Positions 7,338 through 14,132 of a stretch of DNA of 20,851 bases are shown here, piece after piece. The DNA comes from JALGWN01 sp964598025. Its GTDB lineage: Bacteria > Arandabacterota > Arandabacteria > Arandabacterales > Arandabacteraceae. The position numbers and the translations under genes are program-made. Location of the stretch: positions 1 to 20,851 of the forward strand of contig CAZRAU010000054.1 of NCBI GenBank assembly GCA_964598025.1. Direction: 5' to 3'. The number at the start of each line of letters is the position of its first letter. The stretch's first letter is position 1. The notes beneath the pieces are model-generated. The model was not told the DNA's origin. It saw nothing but the letters and a program-made list of their open reading frames with translations, and searched no databases.

Positions 7338-8467
7338 CTCTTCCTTAGTCTTGCGTAGTAGATCTCATTGCTGCCCGTAAGGCCGCTGAACCACATGACG
7401 TGAATCAAATCCCCATGAGCTGCTACCGATGCGTATCTTCCGTTTTGCCGATGCCGGTAGACTTCCAGGGGGTCGCCCCAATGCTCCCCATCATAGCACC
7501 GCACAACCACAGTACGCTCATCGGATGCGAGAATTCTCTCCTCCCAGGCCACCACGGCGCCGTCTCGATCCAACGCTGCCACATTAGGGTAGTATGCGAG
7601 CGCGCCACCGCTTAGCTTGGTCTGGCCATACCAATCTGTTCCGTTGAAAAACTTCGCGAAGACCTCCTCACCTGCTTCGCCACGGTCAAACCACGTAGCC
7701 ACCCAGGTTCCATTCCGGAGGCTGGCTATGGAGAGCCTCCACGGTTTGCTCAGGTTGGAGGCCACCAACTGCACCTTTCCCCAAGATGCCCCGTCCCAGA
7801 GACGAGACTTGACCTCCACACCATCAAACCAGATTATGAGCACGCGGCCCTGCCGATCGCACGCTATGTCCGGTCTGAAAGCTTCGGGATCTGTGGTGCA
7901 GATCGGCTCGGTTGCAACCACGCTGTCATCGACGATCTTGGCATAGTATATGGCTGTCTGCTGGAATGGGCCTTCATGCCACGCTACGTGGACGGCCCCA
8001 TCCGGCCCCACCGCGCACACCGGGCAGGAGGAGTCAAGATAGGTATCGGTGACTCTCACCCTGGCCACTTCTTCTCTGTCTCTCAGATGCACGTAGTAGA
8101 TCTCCGAATCATTACCCATCACTTCTTCCCAGACGATATAGACATCCGCGGAATCGCAGGCAATCGCGGGATAGCTGGACTCGGCAGGCGATCGTGTCAG
8201 CCTGATCTCGGGCAGAACGCTATCGCCGAGGGTAGAGGTGTAGAAGACCTCGAAGGCGTTCATGTAACGGCCGTCCTCCCAAGTCATATGGGCGTTTCCA
8301 TCTGCATCCAGACACAGGCAGCGGCCGCTCGACCGTGTTGTCTGAGCCCGGGCACCGGCGTTCGTCACTTGTATGGTCTCTTCCAGGTCGAATGAAGCCG
8401 GAGAAGGCACCAGACAGGCCGGCAGGACAAACACAGCCAGAACAACGCAAGTGCATATGAATCTCAT
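7334..8467 (-). CDS. Secreted seven-repeat beta-propeller protein, possible lipoprotein
   Basis: I chose the ATG at 8467 (377 residues) because an AGGAGG site lies six bases upstream and a hydrophobic signal peptide (MRFICTCVVLAVFVLPAC) begins there. The frame stays open upstream to 8617, but that extension lacks these signals. Cys18 in LPAC may be a lipidation site, although Pro at -2 is unusual. The mature part has seven repeats with a core G-x-V/A-x-x-x-W-x-D/E followed by E-I/V-Y/F-Y or a D-G-x-x-W turn, matching one blade per repeat of a seven-bladed sialidase/BNR-like propeller. No catalytic sialidase residues are evident, so binding or scaffolding is more likely than hydrolysis. It is the first gene of the operon that continues with the GT-C protein and the two glgC genes. 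Confidence 0.75.
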   Translation of the reverse strand: MRFICTCVVLAVFVLPACLVPSPASFDLEETIQVTNAGARAQTTRSSGRCLCLDADGNAHMTWEDGRYMNAFEVFYTSTLGDSVLPEIRLTRSPAESSYPAIACDSADVYIVWEEVMGNDSEIYYVHLRDREEVARVRVTDTYLDSSCPVCAVGPDGAVHVAWHEGPFQQTAIYYAKIVDDSVVATEPICTTDPEAFRPDIACDRQGRVLIIWFDGVEVKSRLWDGASWGKVQLVASNLSKPWRLSIASLRNGTWVATWFDRGEAGEEVFAKFFNGTDWYGQTKLSGGALAYYPNVAALDRDGAVVAWEERILASDERTVVVRCYDGEHWGDPLEVYRHRQNGRYASVAAHGDLIHVMWFSGLTGSNEIYYARLRKR

Positions 8468-8491
8468 CGAGCCTCCTAAGGATCGCGGGCC

Positions 8492-8521
8492 ATTATACAT
8501 TAAGCCCTTTCCACAGGGCAA
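8492..8521 (-). promoter_or_regulatory. Sigma70-type promoter of the propeller/GT/glgC operon
   Basis: Read on the minus strand, TTGCCC (8521-8516) and a perfect TATAAT (8497-8492) are separated by 18 bases. The transcript would begin near 8485, about 18 bases before the ATG and just ahead of the AGGAGG site. A five-base inverted repeat (8503-8507 and 8515-8519) sits in the spacer. Confidence 0.65.
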
Positions 8522-8606
8522 GCAAGTTATCGCCCTCGCCGTTCGAAAGCCGTACTCATGGATTGAAACCCCGCAATCGAGCGGTCGGTTCCGCGGATTC
8601 TCGCAT

Positions 8607-8638
8607 CTCCGGACCAAGCAGGCCGGGAGTGTCCGGAG
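8607..8638. promoter_or_regulatory. Perfect eight-base inverted repeat, possible operator
   Basis: CTCCGGAC (8607-8614) and its exact reverse complement GTCCGGAG (8631-8638) flank 16 bases. It lies about 90-120 bases upstream of the minus-strand promoter and about 200 upstream of the plus-strand one. No T-run follows, so it is not a terminator. A regulator-binding site is a guess. Confidence 0.3.
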
Positions 8639-8843
8639 GCAAGGCCGCCGGTATCGGAGTCAATCCGGTCATTGTGAATAACCTCCTGTCGTTTGAACGC
8701 ATCTAAACTGTAGCAAGGATGTGTATGGCAGCCGATGAGCTTGTTTGTGCAAAGGAAGCAAGGTGCGACATGCTGAGAGTTTCTTGACACTTGCTGACTT
8801 CCCCGCGAGTCTATTGGGGGCGAAGCCAAGAAACCTCTTGCGG

Positions 8844-8872
8844 TTGCCATGGTGCTGAGTGTCTGTTATAAT
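8844..8872 (+). promoter_or_regulatory. Near-consensus extended -10 promoter of the PDE/DGC/queuosine operon
   Basis: TTGCCA (8844-8849, five of six) and a perfect TATAAT (8867-8872) lie 17 bases apart, with an extended -10 TGT (8864-8866). The transcript would start near 8879, 16 bases before the first ATG. It is the only strong promoter I see before the seven closely spaced plus-strand genes. Confidence 0.8.
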
Positions 8873-8894
8873 TGACTGACGCAAGTATGGGAGA

Positions 8895-10463
8895 ATGAAG
8901 ACGATGAGAAGACTGCTCGCTTTATTGCTGGTGACACTTTCTCTGCTTGGTGCGGCCTGCAGCTCCGAAAAGGCGCCACAGAGCGATGTCCGGGCCAGGG
9001 CGGCCCTCGGCAGGGTCATTGTCATAGGTTTCGACGGGCTTGAACCGACCATGGTGCGCAAGTACGTGGGCGAGGGCCGGCTGCCGACTTTTTCCCGCTT
9101 GATGAAAGAGGGCGCGTTCGGAGACCTGATAACGGTTCTGCCTCCATCTTCGGCGTCCGCATGGACCTCGGCTGTTACCGGAGTGAATCCCGGGAAGCAC
9201 GGCATTTTTGGTTTCCTCAAGACAAGCGGCGATGATCCCGGAGCATCGCCTGTTTTCAATACCTCAAGGGACAGGGGTTTTGCACCGGTCTGGGAGGTGC
9301 TGGGCCAATACGGCCGCAAGTCATACATAGTGAACATCCCGCTGAGTTCGCCCGCCGACAGCCTGAACGGCCTTATGATAGCGGGTTTCCCCCATGCTTC
9401 CGATGATGAGCAATCCTACTATTGGCCCAAGTCGCTTGAGACGATGCTGACCGATTACAGCTTCGATGCATTCCGTGTTACGTGTGCGAAGAACAGAGAG
9501 GAGCGATTCCTCACCAAGATGCAGAGCATAGCGGGCCAAAGGCTGAATCTTGGGCTGGAACTCTACGCGCAGCAAGGGTGGGACCTCTTCTGGCTCGTGT
9601 TCACTTTTCCCGACAGATACCAGCACTATATGTGGAAGTACATGGACGAGCATCACCCCATGTATGATCCCATAAACGGACCCATCTATCGGGATGAGAT
9701 CCGGGGGGCATATGTGCTCGCCGACAACTATCTTGCCGAGTTCATGAGAAGGATGGCGGATGACGATCTGCTCATAGTCATGTCCGATCACGGTTTCGGC
9801 CATCTATACTATACCGTGAATGCCAACAATTTCATTCAGCGGACCCTTGGCTCGACGGATGAGGTGACGTGTGCGGACTTCTTCGGCGGCAAGTTCTTGA
9901 TCAATGTCTCGGGACCCGGCTCCGAGGAGCGATACCTGAGCATAAGGAAGAGGCTCATTGAAGGGCTTCGGAACCTCCAAGACCCCGTGCGGGGCACGCC
10001 CATAGTGGATTCCATTTACGTCAAGGAGGACATCTACGTGGGGCCCTATGTGAGTACGGCACCCGACGTCCTGTGTTTCGAGAAGCCGGGATATCTGTTC
10101 TTCACCCTGCCCAAGACACCCGATCTCCGTCTGCTTGACAGCGGGCCGAGTCCCGACAAAGCCTTCTCCGGGTTCCATCGCCGCAGGGGGACCTTTGGGG
10201 CGTTCGGCAAGTATGTAGTAGCCGGGAGGCCGATCGAAGCCAGGATCGTGGATGTCTCCGCCATAATCTATTCCTATCTGGGCGTTCCGGCCCCGCGGGA
10301 TCTGGACGGTAAGGTACCCGCCTCGCTGTTCAAGGATGAAGGAGCAGGCGCATTTCAGCTGGTCAAGTCGAAGGAGCCGGGCTACCGCAAGCCCACCGGC
10401 CTGGGCAGCCAGAACTCCGAGAAGATCGAGAAGCAGCTTCGCGCTGTGGGCTACATCCAGTGA
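8895..10463 (+). CDS. Type I phosphodiesterase/alkaline-phosphatase-superfamily lipoprotein
   Basis: 522 residues with a lipoprotein-like signal (MRRLLALLLVTLSLLGAAC, candidate Cys22). The fold is that of nucleotide pyrophosphatase/phosphodiesterases. VIVIGFDGLEP holds metal ligand Asp47. PSSASAWTSAVTGVNPGKHGIFGF (84 on) places Ser86 at the nucleophile position when counted back from the conserved T-G; this is an alignment by eye. MSDHGFG carries metal ligands Asp298 and His299, and SGFHRRRGTFG contains a late conserved His. It belongs with the COG3379-type 'predicted AP superfamily' proteins, often linked to surface lipid or glycan head groups, but the substrate is unknown. The first ATG has GGGAG only one base upstream; the ATG at 8904 is better spaced (10 bases) and is an equally possible start. 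It is the first gene of the operon. Confidence 0.85.
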   Translation: MKTMRRLLALLLVTLSLLGAACSSEKAPQSDVRARAALGRVIVIGFDGLEPTMVRKYVGEGRLPTFSRLMKEGAFGDLITVLPPSSASAWTSAVTGVNPGKHGIFGFLKTSGDDPGASPVFNTSRDRGFAPVWEVLGQYGRKSYIVNIPLSSPADSLNGLMIAGFPHASDDEQSYYWPKSLETMLTDYSFDAFRVTCAKNREERFLTKMQSIAGQRLNLGLELYAQQGWDLFWLVFTFPDRYQHYMWKYMDEHHPMYDPINGPIYRDEIRGAYVLADNYLAEFMRRMADDDLLIVMSDHGFGHLYYTVNANNFIQRTLGSTDEVTCADFFGGKFLINVSGPGSEERYLSIRKRLIEGLRNLQDPVRGTPIVDSIYVKEDIYVGPYVSTAPDVLCFEKPGYLFFTLPKTPDLRLLDSGPSPDKAFSGFHRRRGTFGAFGKYVVAGRPIEARIVDVSAIIYSYLGVPAPRDLDGKVPASLFKDEGAGAFQLVKSKEPGYRKPTGLGSQNSEKIEKQLRAVGYIQ

Positions 10464-10467
10464 GGCC

Positions 10468-11793
10468 ATGAAAACTGAGAAGATCAGTCTGCATACCCTG
10501 CTCAAGGACATTCTGAACCGGGACAGTCTCGGTGTCGATCTAAGGCGCGAGATAGGCAGCGCCGTAAGTGAGTCCGATCCCCTGATTGCCTGGGAAAAGA
10601 CCCTGGCGATCATGCAGGGATTGCACCGCTCGGGTAAACTGGTGTGGCAGGGTGTGGCCGAGAGGAACGGCGAGCGCTATATCAGGTTCAGCGATCCTTC
10701 CAGCGGCAATGTCCTTTCGCTCGTAGAACCCCCTGCAGTCAGGGCCGAGGTTCTCCCGTGTTTGCCCAGGGGGTTTGTTGGAAAGAACGACGCGGACAGG
10801 ATCGAATCGCTCTTCACCTCCATCGCGACCTGCAGATCGGAGGACGAGCTGGGCGGTGTTCTGAAGAAGATGCTCGCCACGATTCGAGAGATGGTCTCAG
10901 CCGACTATGGCGCGGTCCATTTCACCGACCTGGGGGTGCGGGACAGCATTGATAAGATCGGCGACGGATCGCCGGTGGCGGCTTCGAGATTCGCCCCCGC
11001 CATGATAGACCGCTGGGTGCTGGAGGAAGGTTTCTGCGTTCATGTTCCGAACCTCAATCGCGGGGCCGACCTGAGAAGGTATTCCAATGAGGGCTCATTC
11101 GCATCCGTAGTGGTGATGCCCCTGAAGAGCCGGGGCAGGATCTACGGTCTGCTTGAGGTTTGGAGCCGGTACCCCGGTCATTTCACCACCGACGATCTCG
11201 GCTTTCTCGCTCTCCTGGCGCTTCTAGCGGCCGGGATGATAAGAAACGCGGAGCATCTGGAGTCTCTGATTTTCAGGGACCCCCTGACCCATGTTTATAA
11301 CCGCGGTTTCATGGAAGACCAGCTGCAGAGGGAGATAGAGAGGTACAAACGTACCAATGAACCTGTGGCTTTTCTGCTTGTGGATGTCGACAACTTCAAG
11401 CAGGTTAATACGCGTTTCGGGCACCCGGTAGGGGATCTGGTTCTATCGGCGATCGGGCACCTGCTTGAGGACAAGGTGAGACAGATCGATGTCGTGTCAA
11501 GATATGGTGGAGATGAGTTCGGCATAATACTGCCCGACACGATCACCGAGCATGCGGTTGTGACCGCCGAGAGGCTGCGCAGTGTTGTGGATGAGCACGA
11601 TTTCGCCGCCGCCTGCCCCGAGCTTGGCGACCCGAGGATTACGATCAGCATAGGCGGCGCGATGTGTCCGGATGACGCGGTGAGTAAGGAGACTCTGATT
11701 GAACGGGCGGACCGGGCGTTGGCCGAAGCCGAACGCGGAGGCAAGAACTGCGTGGTCTTTGCCGGTGTAGCTCCGCCTGATGCGGAGGAATAG
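10468..11793 (+). CDS. GAF-GGDEF diguanylate cyclase
   Basis: 441 residues, predicted soluble. The start at 10468 lies four bases after the previous stop with GAGG just upstream. An upstream extension in this frame overlaps the phosphodiesterase and is rejected. Residues 1-100 are an uncharacterised N-terminal region, about 105-265 a GAF sensor domain and about 275-440 a GGDEF domain that makes cyclic di-GMP from two GTP. The active-site motif GGDEF (347-351) is intact. An RQID product-inhibition I-site (338-341) sits exactly five residues before it. The Asp and Asn of VDVDNFKQVN and the DPLTHVYNR entry motif are also present. It should therefore be active and feedback-controlled. Its place ahead of QueD is unusual. 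The GAF ligand is unknown. Confidence 0.9.
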   Translation: MKTEKISLHTLLKDILNRDSLGVDLRREIGSAVSESDPLIAWEKTLAIMQGLHRSGKLVWQGVAERNGERYIRFSDPSSGNVLSLVEPPAVRAEVLPCLPRGFVGKNDADRIESLFTSIATCRSEDELGGVLKKMLATIREMVSADYGAVHFTDLGVRDSIDKIGDGSPVAASRFAPAMIDRWVLEEGFCVHVPNLNRGADLRRYSNEGSFASVVVMPLKSRGRIYGLLEVWSRYPGHFTTDDLGFLALLALLAAGMIRNAEHLESLIFRDPLTHVYNRGFMEDQLQREIERYKRTNEPVAFLLVDVDNFKQVNTRFGHPVGDLVLSAIGHLLEDKVRQIDVVSRYGGDEFGIILPDTITEHAVVTAERLRSVVDEHDFAAACPELGDPRITISIGGAMCPDDAVSKETLIERADRALAEAERGGKNCVVFAGVAPPDAEE

Positions 11794-11798
11794 GCTCC

Positions 11799-12173
11799 AT
11801 GCCTTATGAGATTTCCACGGAGGGGACTTTCTCCGCTGCTCATTTTCTGGAAGGTTACGAGGGCGATTGCGCACGCCTTCATGGCCATAACTGGAGGGTC
11901 CGGGTGGCCGTCCGGGCGGAGGAGAACAAGCCGGCTGGTCTGACGTACGACTTTAGACATCTCAGGTCCCTGATTGAGCAGGTGATCCAGCCGCTCGACC
12001 ACAGCGTGCTCAACGAACTCCCTTTCTTTAAGGCCAAGAACCCGACGGCAGAAACGATCGCGGAATGGTGCTATGGGGAGATGGCCTCACGCCTCGAGGA
12101 CGATGCCGTCGAAGTGATCAGAGTTGAAGTCTGGGAATCCCTCCTGAATTGCGCGACCTACGTCAAGGAGTAG
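11799..12173 (+). CDS. queD: 6-carboxy-5,6,7,8-tetrahydropterin synthase QueD
   Basis: Converts 7,8-dihydroneopterin triphosphate to 6-carboxytetrahydropterin, the first dedicated step towards queuosine. At 124 residues it has the full family length. Zinc ligands are His15 (FSAAHF), His28 and His30 (LHGHNW), and the catalytic Cys24 sits four residues before LHGH, as in bacterial QueD. LDHSVLN and PTAETIAEW complete the T-fold active site. Its neighbours QueC and QueE settle the assignment over the eukaryotic-type 6-pyruvoyl-tetrahydropterin synthase. The gene follows the cyclase by five bases with GGAGG about ten bases before the ATG, and precedes queC by three bases. Confidence 0.95.
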   Translation: MPYEISTEGTFSAAHFLEGYEGDCARLHGHNWRVRVAVRAEENKPAGLTYDFRHLRSLIEQVIQPLDHSVLNELPFFKAKNPTAETIAEWCYGEMASRLEDDAVEVIRVEVWESLLNCATYVKE

Positions 12174-12176
12174 GAT

Positions 12177-12854
12177 TTGCGGTTCATCGTGTTGCTTTCC
12201 GGCGGCCTGGATTCCGTGGTCAACTTCAAGTGCGCCGTTGACCGCGGCAGTGTGGAGAGCGCCGTGACGTTCGATTACGGTCAGGCGCCTTCGGAGAATG
12301 AAAAACATGCCGCCGCGGAGTGTGCGAGGCGTTTCGGTGTGCGGCACGAAGTTGTGGACTTGGGCTGGTACGGCAGATTCCTGCCGGGGGCTATGTCGGG
12401 GACCGCAGAGGCAACGGCGTGTGAACCGGCCGGCCTTGGTGACAGAGACAGCATGCTGAGGGAAGCCTGGGTCCCCAACCGTAACGGGGTCTTCGTCAAT
12501 GTCGGCGCAGCATTCGCCGAAGCCTCCGGTGTCGATGCCGTGGTGATCGGACTGAACCGGGAGGAAGCCCGGGTCTTCCCGGACAATTCGGAGGAGTTCA
12601 TGAAGAGCGCCGCCGAAGCGTTGAAGATCTCGACTTTGAGCGGGGTGGCTGTGGTGTCCTTCACCGCGGCCCTGTCGAAGCGAGAGATCGTGCGTCTGGG
12701 GGTCGACAACGGTTCCCCGTTGGATCTGGTGTATTCCTGCTACCGGGCGTCTTCCGATCAGCGTATGTGCGGAAAATGTCAATCGTGCACGCGACTCAAG
12801 GCCGCCTTCGAGAGCGAGGGTCAGAACCGATTCAGAGAGAGGTTTGTCGAATGA
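12177..12854 (+). CDS. queC: 7-cyano-7-deazaguanine (preQ0) synthase QueC
   Basis: ATP-dependent enzyme turning 7-carboxy-7-deazaguanine and ammonia into preQ0. It starts at TTG, supported by AAGGAG overlapping the end of queD, by the immediate PP-loop SGGLDS (8-13) and by normal length (225 residues). VPNRNGVF (99-106) and GLNREEARVFPDNSEEF (125-141) are substrate-site motifs; the FPDNS form, not YPDC, marks one of the QueC subfamilies. Four zinc cysteines are present near the C-terminus: Cys188, Cys198, Cys201 and Cys204. The stop overlaps the next ATG in an ATGA junction, suggesting coupled translation. Confidence 0.94.
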   Translation: MRFIVLLSGGLDSVVNFKCAVDRGSVESAVTFDYGQAPSENEKHAAAECARRFGVRHEVVDLGWYGRFLPGAMSGTAEATACEPAGLGDRDSMLREAWVPNRNGVFVNVGAAFAEASGVDAVVIGLNREEARVFPDNSEEFMKSAAEALKISTLSGVAVVSFTAALSKREIVRLGVDNGSPLDLVYSCYRASSDQRMCGKCQSCTRLKAAFESEGQNRFRERFVE

Positions 12855-13405
12855 AGATCTTGTTCGTTACGGACAGAATCGACTACACGGGCCGTGAACT
12901 CCGTCCCCATTGGATCATGGAGCGGTGCGGGCTCGTCGGAGATGCCGCCGTGAGCTTCTTGGGCTCGTGCGGTGTGAGTGGTGAGGATCTTGTCGACCTC
13001 GAGGACCGCGCCCTGGGGAATACGGTTGCCGGGGACCGCATGCTCCACTTCATAGTGGAGTTGTTCGGGATCGCTCTGCCCGGAATCGTCTTCGCCCAAC
13101 GGCTTCTCTGCGCGGCCGCAAAGGATGCCATCGAAGCGGCCGGCGGCACCATGATAAGAAGAGAGGGGGACGATCTCTTTGTGGGCACCGGGAAGCTGTC
13201 GGTGTCGGTGGCAACGGTGTCGCCGGTGTCGGGCCTCATACACCTGGGGCTCAATGTCACCAAGGACGGAGTGCCGGTCGAGGCTGGGTGCCTTGATGAT
13301 CTCAAGATCGATCCGGCCGCGTTGTCCGAGGAGATACTGACCTCCTTCGCTCGGGAAATCGGCGGTGCGCTGGAAGCCGCCAAGAAGGTAAGGCCGGTGA
13401 TATAG
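12851..13405 (+). CDS. DUF366-like protein of unknown function in the queuosine operon
   Basis: 184 residues; the ATG overlaps the queC stop (ATGA). I recognise the DUF366 pattern: an N-terminal I-D-Y-T-G-R-E-L-x-P-H-W (10-21), a central MLHFIVELF (64-72) and QRLL (83-86), then RREGDDLF (103-110), GKLSVSVAT (114-122) and IHLGLNV (130-136). The R-x-G-D-D-L...G-K-L-S layout resembles the R-x-S-G-G...K core of lipoate/biotin protein ligase folds, and I recall such a fold for an archaeal DUF366 structure, but this needs checking. No transmembrane segment or signal is present. Its position between queC and queE with a four-base overlap argues for a role in 7-deazaguanine metabolism. The reaction is unknown; adenylation or acyl/amide transfer would fit the suspected fold. 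Confidence 0.8.
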   Translation: MKILFVTDRIDYTGRELRPHWIMERCGLVGDAAVSFLGSCGVSGEDLVDLEDRALGNTVAGDRMLHFIVELFGIALPGIVFAQRLLCAAAKDAIEAAGGTMIRREGDDLFVGTGKLSVSVATVSPVSGLIHLGLNVTKDGVPVEAGCLDDLKIDPAALSEEILTSFAREIGGALEAAKKVRPVI

Positions 13406-13407
13406 CA

Positions 13408-14130
13408 ATGGAGGTCGCCTTTCTCAGCGAGGTCTTCAGCTCCATACAGGGAGAGGGGATGGATGCCGGTGCTCGTGCGGTCTTCCTGAGATTCGCCGGC
13501 TGCAACCTTGCCTGCTCCTACTGCGATACGCGCGCCGCTGCGACGTGCCCCAAGACGTTCCCGGTCCACGGTGACACAGGTACGGCGGAGATCGAGAACC
13601 CTATTGAATGCAGCGAGATCATCGGTATTGTGACCCGGGAATTCGGGTGCCGGAGGCTGGCTGTTCTGACCGGCGGCGAGCCCTTGCTTCAGGCGCCCGC
13701 CCTTGGCCGGGTGATAACCGGTCTTAAGGGAAATGGGATGAGCACCTATCTCGAGACAAACGGCACGCTTCCGGAGGCGATGCGGGAGGTGCGGGAGGTC
13801 ATCGATTTCGTGTCGATGGATATCAAACTGCCTGCCGGGCAGCAAGGCCGGGATCTCAGCTGTGAGCACGGGGAGTTTCTGGAAGCCATCGAAGAGGGAC
13901 ACGGCGCCGTCAAGATCGTGATTCCGCGTGATGCCTCCGACGGCGAAGTCATGGCGGCCATCCGCCTTGTGGCCGATACCAAACCCGCCTTTCGCGTTTT
14001 CCTCCAGCCGGTATTCAGTGGTGTGAAGCCCGAGGTCACGGGGGAAAGGCTGCTTCGCCTTCAGCAAGAGGCGACATCTTTGNNNNNNNNNNTCTCGGTT
14101 CAGATGCACAAGATCCTGGGTATCAGATAG
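13408..14130 (+). CDS. queE: 7-carboxy-7-deazaguanine synthase QueE (contains a ten-base assembly gap)
   Basis: Radical-SAM enzyme that contracts the ring of 6-carboxytetrahydropterin to 7-carboxy-7-deazaguanine. The SAM-cluster motif CNLACSYCDT (32-41) has Cys32, Cys36 and Cys39 in the expected CX3CX2C spacing. FSSIQGEG (10-17) and LTGGEPLLQ are also conserved. Ns at 14083-14092 cover parts of four codons (226-229), yet the frame is preserved and the tail SVQMHKILGIR matches the usual QueE C-terminus, so the gene is probably intact. It starts two bases after the DUF366 stop and ends two bases before the next ATG. The ribosome site is weak, consistent with translation coupled to the neighbours. 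Confidence 0.93.
   Translation: MEVAFLSEVFSSIQGEGMDAGARAVFLRFAGCNLACSYCDTRAAATCPKTFPVHGDTGTAEIENPIECSEIIGIVTREFGCRRLAVLTGGEPLLQAPALGRVITGLKGNGMSTYLETNGTLPEAMREVREVIDFVSMDIKLPAGQQGRDLSCEHGEFLEAIEEGHGAVKIVIPRDASDGEVMAAIRLVADTKPAFRVFLQPVFSGVKPEVTGERLLRLQQEATSLXXXXSVQMHKILGIR
14083..14092. other. Assembly gap of ten Ns
   Basis: Ten unknown bases lie near the 3' end of queE. The reading frame and the conserved C-terminal residues continue correctly across the gap, so the real gap is probably ten bases or ten plus or minus a multiple of three. Confidence 0.98.
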
Positions 14131-14132
14131 CC

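Larger units (their letters stand above)
8468..8894. other. Divergent intergenic region between the propeller/glgC operon and the PDE/queuosine operon
   Basis: This 427-base stretch holds a promoter for each direction and no convincing gene. Between the promoters is a perfect eight-base inverted repeat, CTCCGGAC (8607-8614) and GTCCGGAG (8631-8638), with a 16-base spacer. A second near-consensus -35 word, TTGACA (8784-8789), has no good -10 partner. The middle part (8640-8780) shows nothing else I can name. Confidence 0.6.

Noticed and set aside
8527..8850. 107-codon minus-strand open frame in the divergent intergenic region
   Set aside because: It covers the plus-strand -35 box and the inverted repeat, has no good ribosome site and shows no recognisable protein pattern.
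10336..10467. Extended N-terminus for the diguanylate cyclase
   Set aside because: It overlaps the 3' end of the phosphodiesterase gene and reads as Arg/Ser/Ala-rich shadow. The ATG at 10468 follows the stop by four bases with GAGG upstream.
12767..12850. Extended N-terminus for the DUF366 protein
   Set aside because: It lies wholly within queC in another frame. The ATG at 12851 forms a typical ATGA junction and begins the family-like MKILFVTDRIDYTG.
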